From Shimia marina (GTDB lineage: Bacteria; Pseudomonadota; Alphaproteobacteria; Rhodobacterales; Rhodobacteraceae), in the NCBI RefSeq assembly GCF_001458175.1, contig NZ_CYPW01000024.1:1-64000 (forward strand): 64,000 nucleotides of DNA, written 5' to 3'. How positions within the stretch are numbered: the stretch's first letter is position 1; the number at the start of each line of letters is the position of its first letter. A model generated the notes under the pieces. That model did no database searches. It saw only the letters and a list, made by a program, of their open reading frames with translations, and was not told the origin of the DNA. Positions 35,117 to 45,063 of the stretch are shown here, one piece after another. A program made the translations under genes and the position numbers.

Positions 35117-35775
35117 TGTGTGGACGCTTTGCAATCACGCTGCCCAACGATGCAATGGCGCAGATGTTTGGGGCTATGCCCGCCAATGATCTCCCGGAGG
35201 TGCCCAACTATAACGTTTGTCCCACGACCAAAATTCATGTTGTTTTGGGTGGCTCAGATATCGGTCGCCGGTTGGTATCGATGCGGTGGGGATTCCTGCC
35301 CAGCTGGTATAAATCACCGAGCGATGGGCCTTTGTTGATAAATGCAAGAGGGGAAACGATTGCCGAGAAGCCAGCTTTCCGAAACGCGTGTCGCGCGCGC
35401 CGGTGTCTGATCCCTGTCTCCGGGTTTTATGAATGGACCAAAGATGCCGCAGGGGAGCGTTGGCCGTGGTTTATACACAGTCACGGCACTTTGGCGTTGG
35501 CGGGTGTTTGGCAGAGTTGGGGGCAGGGTGAGGAGCAGGTGAATACCTGTGCCGTGGTCACGACCGCCGCAAATGAGACCATGTCTGACATTCATCACCG
35601 CATGCCTGTGGTCATAGATGAAGAAGATTGGGGGCTTTGGCTGGGGGAGAAGGGCCATGGAGCCGCGACTTTGATGTCAGCAGCGCGAGAAGATCTGTTA
35701 TCTTTTCATCGGGTTGACCGCGAAGTGAATTCCAATAGGGCTGCAGGGGCTGAGCTTATCGAGCCGATCAAGTGA
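35116..35775 (+). CDS. SRAP-family abasic-site DNA-protein crosslinker (YedK/HMCES-like)
   Basis: A 219-aa protein. After removal of Met, Cys2 (MCGRFA) is the residue that forms a thiazolidine link to abasic sites in single-stranded DNA. NARGETIAEKPAFRNA carries the active-site asparagine and glutamate, and SDIHHRMPVV the catalytic histidine. All key residues are present. Function is protection of abasic sites at replication forks. It is translationally coupled to the DUF1992 gene. Confidence 0.92.
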   Translation: MCGRFAITLPNDAMAQMFGAMPANDLPEVPNYNVCPTTKIHVVLGGSDIGRRLVSMRWGFLPSWYKSPSDGPLLINARGETIAEKPAFRNACRARRCLIPVSGFYEWTKDAAGERWPWFIHSHGTLALAGVWQSWGQGEEQVNTCAVVTTAANETMSDIHHRMPVVIDEEDWGLWLGEKGHGAATLMSAAREDLLSFHRVDREVNSNRAAGAELIEPIK

Positions 35776-35893
35776 TCGGAAAGCGATTTTCAAGAAATCC
35801 GCAATAATCCTTCAGCTTCCTTGGGGACGCTTCGGAGTTGGCTGCGATGACGCTCTTGAGGATGATGGGACAACCATATTCGGAGAGTTTTGC

Positions 35894-36712
35894 ATGTCCC
35901 GTGCTCCTTACTATGCCCCTCAGGGGGGGCTGCCACCTCAGACACAATTGCTGACAGATCGTGCGATGTTCACGGAGAGCTTTGCAGTCATTCCAAAGGG
36001 CACATTGACCGATATTGTGACGTCCAATCTGCCGTTTTGGACAGGTACGCGCGTCTGGGTCATCGCCCGGCCCATGAGCGGGTTTAGCGAGACGTTTTCG
36101 CACTACATTGTTGAACTCAGCGCAGGGGGCGGCAGCGATCGGCCCGAGTTGGAGCCTCTGGCGCAAGGCGTGCTGTTTGTGGTGGAAGGGCAGATCTCCC
36201 TGACCATTGACGGCAAGGAACATGATCTTGCAGAGGGCGGATACGCCTATTTGCCTGCCGGTTGCCATTGGCAGGTTACAAATGCCAGTGATATTGCCGC
36301 GAAGTTCCATTGGATACGTAAGAAATATCAGGCTGTTGACGGGCTTGAAGCGCCGGAGGCTTTCGTCACCAGTGATGCAGACACCCCCATCCGTTTCATG
36401 CCAGATACAGATGGTGCCTGGGGCACCACACGCTTTGTGGACCCAGACGATATCCGCCATGATATGCATGTGAATATCGTGACCTTTGAGCCCGGCGGGG
36501 TGATCCCATTTCTGGAAACGCATGTGATGGAGCATGGGCTCTATGTGCTTGACGGCAAGGCGGTTTATAAGTTGAACAGGGAATGGGTCGAAGTGGAAGC
36601 CGGGGATTACATGTGGTTGCGCGCCTTCTGTCCACAGGCGTGTTATGCCGGTGGTCCGGGCAAATTTCGCTATCTGCTGTACAAGGATGTAAATCGCCAC
36701 ATGCCGCTTTGA
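35894..36712 (+). CDS. allE: (S)-ureidoglycine aminohydrolase
   Basis: A 272-aa bicupin that releases ammonia from (S)-ureidoglycine in purine/allantoin breakdown, Mn-dependent. Two cupin halves are visible: HYIVELSAGGGSD...LEPLAQGVLFVVEG and then VNIVTFEPGGVIPFLETHVMEHGLYVL with the metal-binding histidines and glutamate in the second half. GGAGAG is upstream of the ATG. No other purine-degradation genes are present in the window. Confidence 0.88.
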   Translation: MSRAPYYAPQGGLPPQTQLLTDRAMFTESFAVIPKGTLTDIVTSNLPFWTGTRVWVIARPMSGFSETFSHYIVELSAGGGSDRPELEPLAQGVLFVVEGQISLTIDGKEHDLAEGGYAYLPAGCHWQVTNASDIAAKFHWIRKKYQAVDGLEAPEAFVTSDADTPIRFMPDTDGAWGTTRFVDPDDIRHDMHVNIVTFEPGGVIPFLETHVMEHGLYVLDGKAVYKLNREWVEVEAGDYMWLRAFCPQACYAGGPGKFRYLLYKDVNRHMPL

Positions 36713-36773
36713 TTTGCTCAAGCTGGTCTGGTTCCGTCGGGGCAGGGGGCTTTTGCGGCATGATCATCACAAA

Positions 36774-36787
36774 TGATAGCGATAACA
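36774..36787 (+). promoter_or_regulatory. LacI-type operator upstream of gap
   Basis: TGATAGCGATAACA fits the LacI-family consensus (TG....CG....CA dyad) and lies 93 bases upstream of the gap start codon. In related bacteria a LacI-family regulator of central carbon metabolism (PckR/CceR type) uses a similar dyad. Assignment is by eye. Confidence 0.45.
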
Positions 36788-36880
36788 TGTGTTTTCTGTG
36801 CTCTTTCGCGCCTGATTTGGGCTGGCCTTTGCCGATCAAAACCGATCAATTGGCCATTCAAGACGCATGGGACTCAGATC

Positions 36881-37879
36881 ATGGCAGAGCGCAGGATCAA
36901 AATCTTTATCAACGGTTTTGGACGCATCGGGCGAACGGTCCTGCGCATTCTTGCTACGGGGCAACATCCTGAGTTTGAGATTGTTGGCATCAACGATATC
37001 GAGCCGTTGGAGACCTGCGCCTATCTTTTTGAATTCGATAGTGTTTTTGGTGCCTATGCGGGAGAGGTGGAGAGTGACGCGGGGAAACTGTATGTGGACG
37101 CGCTCTCCATTCCGTTTTACGCGGAACGTGACCTAAGCGCATTGGATCTCAGTGACGTTGACGTCGTGCTGGAATGCACGGGCATGGCGGGCGCGCGTGC
37201 GATTGCGGAGCGCGGGCTGAGTGCTGGGGCTTCTAAGGTATTGATTTCAGGTCCGTCTGACGAAGCGGATGAGACGATTGTGTTAGGTGCGAATGATCAT
37301 TTTCTGACCGATCAGAGGATTGTCTCTAATGCCTCTTGCACCACCAATGCACTGGCGCCTTTGATGCGCGCTCTGGATGATAGCTTTGGGTTGATCAGCG
37401 GGCATATGACAACGGTGCATTGCTATACCGGCAGTCAGCCCACGGTGGATAAGCCACGGGGGGATCTGGCGCGCAGTCGGGCTGCGGCTCTGTCGATGGT
37501 GCCGACGACCACTTCGGCACAACGGATGATTGATAAGGTTCTGCCGGCCTTGAAAGGGCGCGTGGAAGCGCGTGCTATCCGTGTGCCGACGGCGAGTGTT
37601 TCGGCAATTGATCTGACGATTCAGACGGAAAAAGACGTTTCTGTTGAAGCTGTTAACCGCGTGCTAAAGGCCGCGGCTGACCGCGATGGAATTCTGGGCT
37701 GGACGCAAAAACCGCTGGTCTCTACCGACCTGCGGGCGCGTCCTGAATCCCTGATTGTGAGCGAGAGAGAGACCAGTGTTTCTGTGGGCGGGCTGCTGCG
37801 CGTCTTTGGCTGGTATGACAACGAATGGGGCTTTTCCAACCGCATGTTGGATATGGCCAAACGTATGGGGCGGCGGTGA
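36881..37879 (+). CDS. gap: Glyceraldehyde-3-phosphate dehydrogenase
   Basis: A 332-aa NAD(P)-dependent enzyme. FINGFGRIGRT opens the Rossmann fold, the catalytic cysteine is in SNASCTTNALAP near residue 150, and the C-terminus has WYDNEWGFSNRMLDM. The ATG at 36881 is used; an earlier in-frame ATG adds 36 residues that do not fit the family. It lies 28 bases before maeB, so glycolytic/gluconeogenic and malate nodes are co-transcribed. It may be one of several GAPDH paralogues. Confidence 0.92.
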   Translation: MAERRIKIFINGFGRIGRTVLRILATGQHPEFEIVGINDIEPLETCAYLFEFDSVFGAYAGEVESDAGKLYVDALSIPFYAERDLSALDLSDVDVVLECTGMAGARAIAERGLSAGASKVLISGPSDEADETIVLGANDHFLTDQRIVSNASCTTNALAPLMRALDDSFGLISGHMTTVHCYTGSQPTVDKPRGDLARSRAAALSMVPTTTSAQRMIDKVLPALKGRVEARAIRVPTASVSAIDLTIQTEKDVSVEAVNRVLKAAADRDGILGWTQKPLVSTDLRARPESLIVSERETSVSVGGLLRVFGWYDNEWGFSNRMLDMAKRMGRR

Positions 37880-37907
37880 GCCGAGCGAGGGGACTTGGAG
37901 AGATAGA

Positions 37908-40184
37908 ATGACGAGCACTAAAGATCAGGATCGCGCGCGCGAGGCTGCGCTGAAATATCACGAGTTTCCCAAGCCAGGTAAGCTGGAAATCCGGGCGACC
38001 AAACCGATGGCGACAGGCCGTGACCTGAGCCGAGCTTACAGCCCCGGGGTCGCGGAAGCCTGTCTTGAAATTGAAAAGAACCCTGCGGATGCAACGCGTT
38101 ACACGGCTAAGGGCAATCTCGTTGCGGTGATTTCCAACGGCACGGCTGTGCTGGGGCTTGGCGACATTGGCGCGCAGGCGTCCAAGCCGGTGATGGAAGG
38201 CAAAGCGGTTCTCTTTAAGAAGTTTGCTGGCATTGATTGCTTTGACATTGAGGTCAATGAATCTGATCCGGAGAAACTGGCGGATCTGGTATGCCGCTTG
38301 GAGCCGACGTTTGGGGCGATCAACCTTGAAGACATCAAGGCGCCGGATTGCTTTTTGGTCGAGCGTCTCTGCAAAGAACGTATGAACATTCCTGTGTTCC
38401 ATGACGATCAGCACGGCACGGCGATTGTGGCGGCGGCAGCAGCCTATAACGCGTTGATTGTTGCCAAGAAAAACGTCGAAGACATCAAGGTTGTGGCGCT
38501 GGGCGCGGGGGCGGCGGGGATCGCTTGCCTGAAGATGCTGATGACCATGGGTGTGCAGCATGAAAACATCCTCATGCTGGACAGCAAAGGCGTGGTGCAC
38601 AAGCAGCGTAACGACCTGACACCAGAGAAGGCGGAATTTGCGCAAGCTACTGAAAAGCGGACCACAATGGAGGCCATGGAGGGCGCAGACCTGTTCCTTG
38701 GTGTGTCCGGTCCGGGGCTTTTGACCAAAGAAATGGTCGAGCAGATGGCGGATGATCCGATCATCTTTGCGCTGGCGAACCCGACGCCTGAGATCATGCC
38801 AGAGGAGGCGCGTGCGGCGGCGCCGGGGGCTTTGATCGCCACAGGGCGGTCAGACTACCCAAATCAGGTGAACAACGTCCTGTGCTTCCCCTTCATCTTC
38901 CGGGGCGCGCTTGATGCCGGGGCGACAGAGATCAACGATGCGATGAAGCTGGCCTGTGTGGAAGCGATTGCCGGTCTGGCGCGCGAAACCACCAGTGCGG
39001 AAGTGGGGGCGGCCTATAAGGGGGAAACTCTCACATTTGGTCCTAACTATCTGATTCCAAAACCGTTTGACCCACGTCTCTTGCCGACAATTGCGGTGGC
39101 TGTGGCCAAGGCTGCGATTGACTCTGGTGTGGCGACCAAGGAGCTGGATCTGCATGCCTATGAAGACAAGCTTCAGGCGCAGGTGTTCCGCTCTTCGATG
39201 ATCATGCGTCCGGTCTATGAGGCGGCGAGCATGTCGCGTCGCAAGATCGCTTTTGCAGAGGGCGAGGATGAGCGGGTGCTGCGCACGGCGCAGGCGATGC
39301 TGGAAGAAACCGTGGACACGCCCGTGTTGATCGGGCGTCCGGAAGTTGTAGCGCATCGTATTGAAAAGGCTGGACTAAAGATCAAACCCGGCGTGGATTT
39401 TGAACTGATCAACCCGGAAAATGATGCTCGGTATCGGGACTATTGGACCCACTATCATGCCAAGCTGCGGCGGCAGGGGGTGAGCCCGGACAGTGCGAAG
39501 GCGATCCTGCGTACAAACAATACGGCGATTGCCGCGATTGCGGTGGACCGGGGGGATGCGGACAGCATGATCTGCGGCACCTTTGGCGAATATCGCTGGC
39601 ACCTGCGCTATGTGACGGAAGTGTTGGAAAACAAAAACTTGCACCCAATTGGGTCGCTGTCTCTGATCATTTTGGACAAGGGGCCGTTGTTCCTTGCGGA
39701 CACGCATATTCACATTGAACCCAATGCGGAGCAGATTGCGGAGACCGTGATTGCGGCGGCGCGCCATGTGCGGCGGTTTGGGGTCGATCCGAAGATTGCC
39801 CTGTGTTCGGGAAGCCAGTTTGGCAACCTTGACAGCCACTCTGGCCGGGTGATGCGCGGGGCGCTGGATGTGCTGGATCAGAGTGAGCATGACTTTGAAT
39901 ATGAAGGAGAAATGCACACTGACGCGGCGCTGGATCCAGAGTTGCGCGAGCGTCTGTTCCCCGGTGGGCGTCTTAACGGAAAAGCCAATGTTCTGGTCTA
40001 TTCCAACACCGATGCGGCGGGGGCGACCCGCAACATTCTGAAGTCGGTGGCCGATGGGCTCGAAGTGGGGCCGATCCTGATGGGGATGGGCAACCGGGCG
40101 CATATTGTGACGCCATCTATCACGGTGCGGGGCCTGCTGAACATTGCCGCGCTGGCGGGCACTGAGGTTTCCACCTACGGGTGA
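37908..40184 (+). CDS. maeB: NADP-dependent malic enzyme with phosphotransacetylase-like C-terminus
   Basis: A 758-aa fusion. Residues 1-430 are malic enzyme ([28 protein letters not shown]; the dinucleotide motif [12 protein letters not shown]), which decarboxylates malate to pyruvate. Residues 430-758 resemble phosphate acetyltransferase ([18 protein letters not shown]), usually inactive and regulatory in this family. The ATG at 37908 has GGAG upstream. An intrinsic terminator follows. Length is normal for the fused MaeB type. Confidence 0.94.
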   Translation: MTSTKDQDRAREAALKYHEFPKPGKLEIRATKPMATGRDLSRAYSPGVAEACLEIEKNPADATRYTAKGNLVAVISNGTAVLGLGDIGAQASKPVMEGKAVLFKKFAGIDCFDIEVNESDPEKLADLVCRLEPTFGAINLEDIKAPDCFLVERLCKERMNIPVFHDDQHGTAIVAAAAAYNALIVAKKNVEDIKVVALGAGAAGIACLKMLMTMGVQHENILMLDSKGVVHKQRNDLTPEKAEFAQATEKRTTMEAMEGADLFLGVSGPGLLTKEMVEQMADDPIIFALANPTPEIMPEEARAAAPGALIATGRSDYPNQVNNVLCFPFIFRGALDAGATEINDAMKLACVEAIAGLARETTSAEVGAAYKGETLTFGPNYLIPKPFDPRLLPTIAVAVAKAAIDSGVATKELDLHAYEDKLQAQVFRSSMIMRPVYEAASMSRRKIAFAEGEDERVLRTAQAMLEETVDTPVLIGRPEVVAHRIEKAGLKIKPGVDFELINPENDARYRDYWTHYHAKLRRQGVSPDSAKAILRTNNTAIAAIAVDRGDADSMICGTFGEYRWHLRYVTEVLENKNLHPIGSLSLIILDKGPLFLADTHIHIEPNAEQIAETVIAAARHVRRFGVDPKIALCSGSQFGNLDSHSGRVMRGALDVLDQSEHDFEYEGEMHTDAALDPELRERLFPGGRLNGKANVLVYSNTDAAGATRNILKSVADGLEVGPILMGMGNRAHIVTPSITVRGLLNIAALAGTEVSTYG

Positions 40185-40209
40185 CAAACGCAATATTTTA
40201 GAGTGCGCA

Positions 40210-40246
40210 ACAGCCCCCGTTAACCTTGGTTTTCGGGGGCTGTTTT
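40210..40246 (+). terminator. Intrinsic terminator after maeB
   Basis: ACAGCCCCCG and CGGGGGCTGT form a perfect ten-base stem with a 14-base loop, overlapping a T-rich end (TGTTTTG). Confidence 0.9.
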
Positions 40247-40369
40247 GCGTCGGTATCCCGTCGGTATTGCGGAGGTGCGATTTTCGGGCCGTTCAAAAGG
40301 TTAAGGTAGCGCACGGTCGGATGCGCAATGGAGGGTGCGGGCGCGGTCCGGCTTTGTCGGGGGATTGGG

Positions 40370-42142
40370 TTACAGGGGCCAAAACACCAGAATGGCGGGG
40401 ATCGACACGGCGACCACCAAGATCTCCAGCGGCAGACCCATGCGCCAGTAGTCGCCAAAGCTGTAGCCGCCGGGGCCGAGGATCAGGGTGTTGTTCTTGT
40501 GGCCGATGGGCGTGAGGAAAGCCGAGGAGGCCGCCACGGCCACTGCCATCAGGAAGGGATCCGCAGAGACACCCATGGCCTGTGCCATCTGAATGCCGAC
40601 CGGGGCGGCGACGATGGTGGTGGCGGTGTTGTTGAGCACATCAGAGAGCGTCATGGTCACCAGCATGAGCACCGTCAGCACGGCCCAGGCGGGCAGGCCC
40701 GCAGTGAGAGACACAAGGCTGTTGGCGATGAGGGCGGTGCCGCCCGAGCTGTCCAGCGCGGCCCCAAGTGGGATCATCGAGCCCAACAGGACGACCACGG
40801 GCCATTCGACGTGATCATAAAGTTCGGAGAGCGGCACGATCTTGGCGAGCACATAGGCCACCACCACCAGCCCGAGCGCGATGGGCAGATAGATCACCCC
40901 CAGAGAGGCGGCGGCGACTGCGCCAACAAAGAGCCCAATGGCGAGCCACATCTTGCTATTGGCGGTGACCACCAGACCGCGGTCGGCCAATGGCAGACAG
41001 CCGAGCCAGTCGGTCACATCCGGGCCGCGATCTTTGTGGACAAGGATCAGGAGGATGTCGCCCGGCTGCACCACGGTTTTGCGGATCTGACTGCGGATGC
41101 GGCGGCCTTCGCGGGAGATCCCCATCAGGAGCGCGCCCTGACGCCAGGCCAGACCAAGTGCTGCGGCGGTTTTGCCCGCGATGCGGGCGGTTTCCGGCAC
41201 CACCACTTCGATGATGTCCAGACCGTCGCCTGCAGCTTTGAGCTGTTCTTCGCGTTTTGCGTCCGAGAAGTTCAATGACAGCGCAGCGCGAAATTCATCC
41301 AGCGCGTCGGGGCTTGCCTCAAGCACCAGCGCATCGCCTTCGCGCAGGATGTTGTTGCGGGCGGTGCCATACATGCGTTTACCGCCCCGCATCAGGCCGA
41401 GGATTTGCACATCGGCCTCTTCGGCCTGTGGGTCGAGCTCTGCCAGACGTTTGCCGATCAGTTTGCTGTCGGCGGGCACGGTGAGTTCGGCGATGTATTG
41501 GCCCAGATCAGAGACTTTTTGGCCTGCGTCGTCGCGATCTGGGATCAGACGCCAGCCGATGAGGGCCACAAACAGCAGTCCCGCGATGGCGGTGAGACCA
41601 CCTACAGGGGCGAAATCAAACATCTTGAAGGGCGCACCAAGCGCGTCTTCGCGGATGGAGGCGATGATGATGTTGGGGGGCGTGCCGATCAGGGTAGCCA
41701 TGCCGCCAAGGATGGTGGCAAAGGACAGGGGCATGAGCGATTTGGCGGGGCTGCGGCCTGCTTTGCGTGCGGTCTGGATATCCACCGGCATCAGCAGGGC
41801 GAGCGCTGCGACATTGTTCATGAAGGCGGAGAGCAGCGCGCCGATGGCGCCGATGATGGCGATGTGGCTGCCCAGTTTGCGCGCGCTGTCCACAAGCGTG
41901 CGGGTGATCAGAAACACCGCGCCGGAGCGCACCAGCCCTGCGGAGACAATCAGCACCAAGGCGACAATCAGCGTGGCCGGGTGGCCAAAGCCGGAAAAGG
42001 CCTCTTTGGTGGGGACCACGCCAAGCACAACGCCCAGAAGCAGGGCGGTAAACGCCACCAGATCATAGCGAAACCGTCCCCAGAGCAGCATGACAAAGAC
42101 GCCGCCAAAGAGGGCAAAGAGAATGATCTGATCGGTGGTCAT
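40370..42142 (-). CDS. SLC13-family anion transporter with RCK_C domains
   Basis: A 590-aa inner-membrane transporter. The two halves of the DASS/ArsB-like fold are split by a cytoplasmic insert (residues 200-370) with two TrkA-C/RCK_C-like domains (SKLIGKRLAEL...GGKRMYGTARNNILREGDALVL). The motif LIGTPPNIIIAS near 150 and TPIGHKNNTLILGPGGY near 555 are typical. Sulfate, dicarboxylate or other anions are possible substrates. The ATG at 42142 is chosen over an upstream extension that is rich in unlikely residues. Confidence 0.88.
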   Translation of the reverse strand: MTTDQIILFALFGGVFVMLLWGRFRYDLVAFTALLLGVVLGVVPTKEAFSGFGHPATLIVALVLIVSAGLVRSGAVFLITRTLVDSARKLGSHIAIIGAIGALLSAFMNNVAALALLMPVDIQTARKAGRSPAKSLMPLSFATILGGMATLIGTPPNIIIASIREDALGAPFKMFDFAPVGGLTAIAGLLFVALIGWRLIPDRDDAGQKVSDLGQYIAELTVPADSKLIGKRLAELDPQAEEADVQILGLMRGGKRMYGTARNNILREGDALVLEASPDALDEFRAALSLNFSDAKREEQLKAAGDGLDIIEVVVPETARIAGKTAAALGLAWRQGALLMGISREGRRIRSQIRKTVVQPGDILLILVHKDRGPDVTDWLGCLPLADRGLVVTANSKMWLAIGLFVGAVAAASLGVIYLPIALGLVVVAYVLAKIVPLSELYDHVEWPVVVLLGSMIPLGAALDSSGGTALIANSLVSLTAGLPAWAVLTVLMLVTMTLSDVLNNTATTIVAAPVGIQMAQAMGVSADPFLMAVAVAASSAFLTPIGHKNNTLILGPGGYSFGDYWRMGLPLEILVVAVSIPAILVFWPL

Positions 42143-42284
42143 GAAAGCGGCCTGTCGCGAAAATTGTTTCGCAGAGTCAATCGCAGGGGCGCAGGAAACG
42201 CAAGCGACTTGCGGATTTTGGTCGCTCTGACGTATAGAGACCCCTGACATAGAAAGACTGCCAAGAGTAACCCGGAGGCGAACC

Positions 42285-43025
42285 ATGGCCGGCCATAGTA
42301 AATGGGCAAACATTCAGCACCGCAAAGGGCGTCAGGACGCTGCGCGGTCCAAGCTGTTTTCCAAACTTTCCAAAGAGATCACCGTTGCCGCGAAAATGGG
42401 CGACCCGGATCCTGAAAAGAACCCGCGTCTGCGTCTGGCGGTGAAAGAAGCCAAGAGCCAGTCCGTGCCAAAAGATGTGATCGAACGCGCGATCAAGAAA
42501 TCTGTGGCGGGTGAAGGCGACGAATACGAAGAAATCCGCTATGAGGGCTATGGCCCCAACGGTGTGGCCGTGATCGTGGAAACCATGACCGACAACCGCA
42601 ACCGCACCGCCTCGACCGTGCGCTCCACCTTCACCAAGAACGGCGGCAATCTCGGCGAAACCGGCTCTGTGGGCTTTATGTTCGACCGTAAGGGCGAAGT
42701 GACCTATCCGGCCGCTGTTGGGGATGCGGACACGGTGTTTGAAGCGGCGATTGAAGCCGGTGCGGAAGATGTGGAAAGCTCTGAGGAAGGCCATGTGATC
42801 TGGTGTGAAGACACCGATCTGAACGAGGTCTCCACCGCGCTGGAAGCGGCACTGGGGGAATCTGACAGCACCAAACTGGTGTGGAAGCCGACCACCACGA
42901 CTGAAATGGATCTGGTGAGCATGCAGAAGCTGATGAAGCTGATTGATGCGCTGGAAGATGACGATGATGTGCAGCGTGTGACCACCAACTTTGAAGCCTC
43001 TGACGAGGTGATGGAGCAGCTCTAA
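42285..43025 (+). CDS. YebC/PmpR-family regulator or translation factor
   Basis: A 246-aa protein starting [14 protein letters not shown], the hallmark of YebC. The conserved core NKRTASTVR-type segment reads [18 protein letters not shown], and the protein ends with [12 protein letters not shown]. Family members act as transcriptional regulators and, more recently, as factors that rescue stalled ribosomes. CCGGAGG lies upstream of the ATG. It usually neighbours ruvC, which is not in this window. Confidence 0.94.
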   Translation: MAGHSKWANIQHRKGRQDAARSKLFSKLSKEITVAAKMGDPDPEKNPRLRLAVKEAKSQSVPKDVIERAIKKSVAGEGDEYEEIRYEGYGPNGVAVIVETMTDNRNRTASTVRSTFTKNGGNLGETGSVGFMFDRKGEVTYPAAVGDADTVFEAAIEAGAEDVESSEEGHVIWCEDTDLNEVSTALEAALGESDSTKLVWKPTTTTEMDLVSMQKLMKLIDALEDDDDVQRVTTNFEASDEVMEQL

Positions 43026-43047
43026 GCGCTGTGCTCCGAGATGTGTG

Positions 43048-43083
43048 AAAAGGCCCGTAGCGATATGCTGCGGGCCTTTTGCT
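43048..43083 (+). terminator. Terminator after yebC
   Basis: AAAAGGCCCG and CGGGCCTTTT form a ten-base stem with a 13-base loop, and the second arm ends in TTTTG. It sits between convergent yebC and sodC and could serve both. Confidence 0.85.
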
Positions 43084-43106
43084 TTGTAGAGATTCGTTAG
43101 AGATGA

Positions 43107-43658
43107 TCAGTTGGCCGTGATCACACCGCAGGCGATACGCCCGCCGGAGCCGCCAATTGGCTGGGTGAAATGATCATCCGGGTTGGCGTGGATGACCAGC
43201 GTGGAGCCGTCTTCATCGAGCACTTTGCCTGCGCCCTGATCCAGCATCAGCAGGTTGGTGTAGAGTTCCACCTCAGCTGTGCCATCGGCGCCAACAATGA
43301 GGTTGGGCAGGTTGCCCGCATGGGGCCCATCCACGTGAAAGAACCCATGCGGCAGGTTGCCGGGCATGATGTGGCCATGCGCACCTTTGAAACTGTCCAG
43401 CGGCGCGCAGTTGCCGACCGCGTGAAAATGCATGCCGTGTTTGCCGGGAGGCAGCCCTTCCACCGAGAGCTGGATCAGAATACCGCGCGGGCCTTGCATG
43501 AAAGAGGCCGCGCCGATGGTCTCGCCGGCGTTGTTGATCAGGGAGCTGCTGGCGGAAGCGGTGATCTGTGGGGCGTCGCCTGCGTGCAGCAGAGAGGCGG
43601 GGACAAGCATGGCTGCGATGAGTGCCCCTGTGCGCAGAGAGGTGTTCAGAATGGTCAT
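43107..43658 (-). CDS. sodC: Periplasmic Cu-Zn superoxide dismutase
   Basis: A 183-aa exported enzyme. A signal peptide ends near SLLHA. Copper and zinc ligands lie in KHGMHFHAVGNC near residue 80, LPHGFFHVDGPHAGNL near 110 and STLVIHANPDDH near 150; the C-terminus GGSGGRIACGVI holds the disulfide cysteine. It removes superoxide outside the cytoplasm. The ATG at 43658 is used; the upstream extension lacks sense as a signal. Confidence 0.93.
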   Translation of the reverse strand: MTILNTSLRTGALIAAMLVPASLLHAGDAPQITASASSSLINNAGETIGAASFMQGPRGILIQLSVEGLPPGKHGMHFHAVGNCAPLDSFKGAHGHIMPGNLPHGFFHVDGPHAGNLPNLIVGADGTAEVELYTNLLMLDQGAGKVLDEDGSTLVIHANPDDHFTQPIGGSGGRIACGVITAN

Positions 43659-43977
43659 CAAAGCGTTCCTTCGCGTTTGGGTGTCAAGCTGACGGTGTCT
43701 GGGCGAGGTGGGCGGACCAAGCGCGGGATGTGTCCCCAAGGGCAAAGAGCGCAGGGGACGCAAGTGGCGCTGGCGAAGCTGGCCTCATGATACAAACGCG
43801 AGGGGGCCGGATTTTATGCAAATTTTTTACAAATTCGCTTGGATGTGCGCGCTGGTGGTGTGTGACCACTGATCAACTGCGGCGGAGAAGGACTGTTTTT
43901 GTACCAAGTTTCGCCGTAATTTGGGGCTAGTCCGTTCTCTGACGGTAACGAGAATTAAGTGTGTGAGGGGGACGGCC

Positions 43978-45063
43978 GTGCGGTTTGACCTTCTGGATGG
44001 GGTGCGGGGGCACCTGTTGTTCATGATGATGCTGGCCCATTTGGCGGCGCAACCGGGCATGAGCTATCTGATGGATGTGCACCATGCGCGGGTGTTTCAG
44101 ATTTTGGATGCTGAGTTTCTGGTGGTGCTCTCCGGCCTGTTGGTGGGCATTCTCTACAGTCTCAAGTTTCAGGATCCGGGGCGTTTGGCGCAGTTCCTGA
44201 GGCAGCGGATTGGCAAGATTTACCGCTATTACCTGATCTCGGCGGGGCCGTTTCTGATCCTGTTGGTGCTGGAGGGGGCGGGCTTGGGGCCGTTGGCTTT
44301 TGGGTTGGGGGAGGTGCTGCTTATTCAGGATGGCGGCGCGTATTCGGATATTCTGCCGATCTATATCTACTGTTTTGCGCTGCTGTTTGTATTGAGCTTT
44401 GCGCTGCGATTTGTGCCGCAGGGGGCGCTGTTGCTGCCCTCTGGGCTGATCTATCTGGTGAGCCTGTTCAACTACGAAGGCGGTGTCTTTGGCTGGGGCG
44501 GCAAGTTTCTGGTGTTTGATATCGCCGCCTGGCAGTTTCTGTTTTTCATTTCCTATTACCTTGGCCTGCATTTTCGCCAGATTTTGGACTGGCTGAATGG
44601 GGTGTCGGCGGGAGCGTATCTGTTTTTGGTGCTGGGCACGGGCGTGCTGGCACTGGGGCAGCGCTGGGCGTTTTGGTATCCGGTGATTGGCAACCTGCCG
44701 GAGGGGGTGGCGGAGAATTGGTTCCGCATGCAGCTGCATCCGGTACATTTGTTGCGCACTCTGGCAGTGGCTGCGTTTTTCACGGTGGCGCTTGTGCGGG
44801 CGGTGCGGGGCACAGCGTGGCTCACGGCCGTGCTGCGGTGGTATTTTTCACTGCCGCTGCTGCGCTATTGCGGGGTTTGGGCGATCCAGATGTTCGTGGC
44901 GCATGTGTATATGATTGCCCTATTTGCCGCCTTGCTGCCGACATGGGACGCGGGGCAGAGCTTTGTCTGGGCTGTGCTGTTTCAAGGGGCCTATATGGTT
45001 CTGCCCTTTGGCATCCACTATGTGATGGCATGGCAGAGACGGCGGGCGGCGGCGCTCAGTTGA
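43978..45063 (+). CDS. OpgC-domain membrane protein (acyltransferase-like)
   Basis: A 361-aa membrane protein with about ten hydrophobic helices. It opens VRFDLLDGVRGHLLFMMMLAH, the conserved start of OpgC-type proteins, which succinylate periplasmic glucans in Enterobacteria. The GTG at 43978 has GAGGGGG six bases upstream; the longer reading to 43921 is not needed. In alphaproteobacteria many OpgC-domain proteins have no assigned substrate. It converges with the LysR gene and overlaps it by eight bases. Confidence 0.82.
   Translation: MRFDLLDGVRGHLLFMMMLAHLAAQPGMSYLMDVHHARVFQILDAEFLVVLSGLLVGILYSLKFQDPGRLAQFLRQRIGKIYRYYLISAGPFLILLVLEGAGLGPLAFGLGEVLLIQDGGAYSDILPIYIYCFALLFVLSFALRFVPQGALLLPSGLIYLVSLFNYEGGVFGWGGKFLVFDIAAWQFLFFISYYLGLHFRQILDWLNGVSAGAYLFLVLGTGVLALGQRWAFWYPVIGNLPEGVAENWFRMQLHPVHLLRTLAVAAFFTVALVRAVRGTAWLTAVLRWYFSLPLLRYCGVWAIQMFVAHVYMIALFAALLPTWDAGQSFVWAVLFQGAYMVLPFGIHYVMAWQRRRAAALS

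Noticed and set aside
35768-36721. A 317-codon minus-strand frame opposite the ureidoglycine aminohydrolase gene
   Set aside because: Antisense shadow of a clear bicupin; residue use is typical of a shadow frame.
40328-42247. Long plus-strand open frames opposite the SLC13 transporter
   Set aside because: They mirror the transporter's codon bias; composition is Gly/His/Gln-rich with no hydrophobic or domain pattern.
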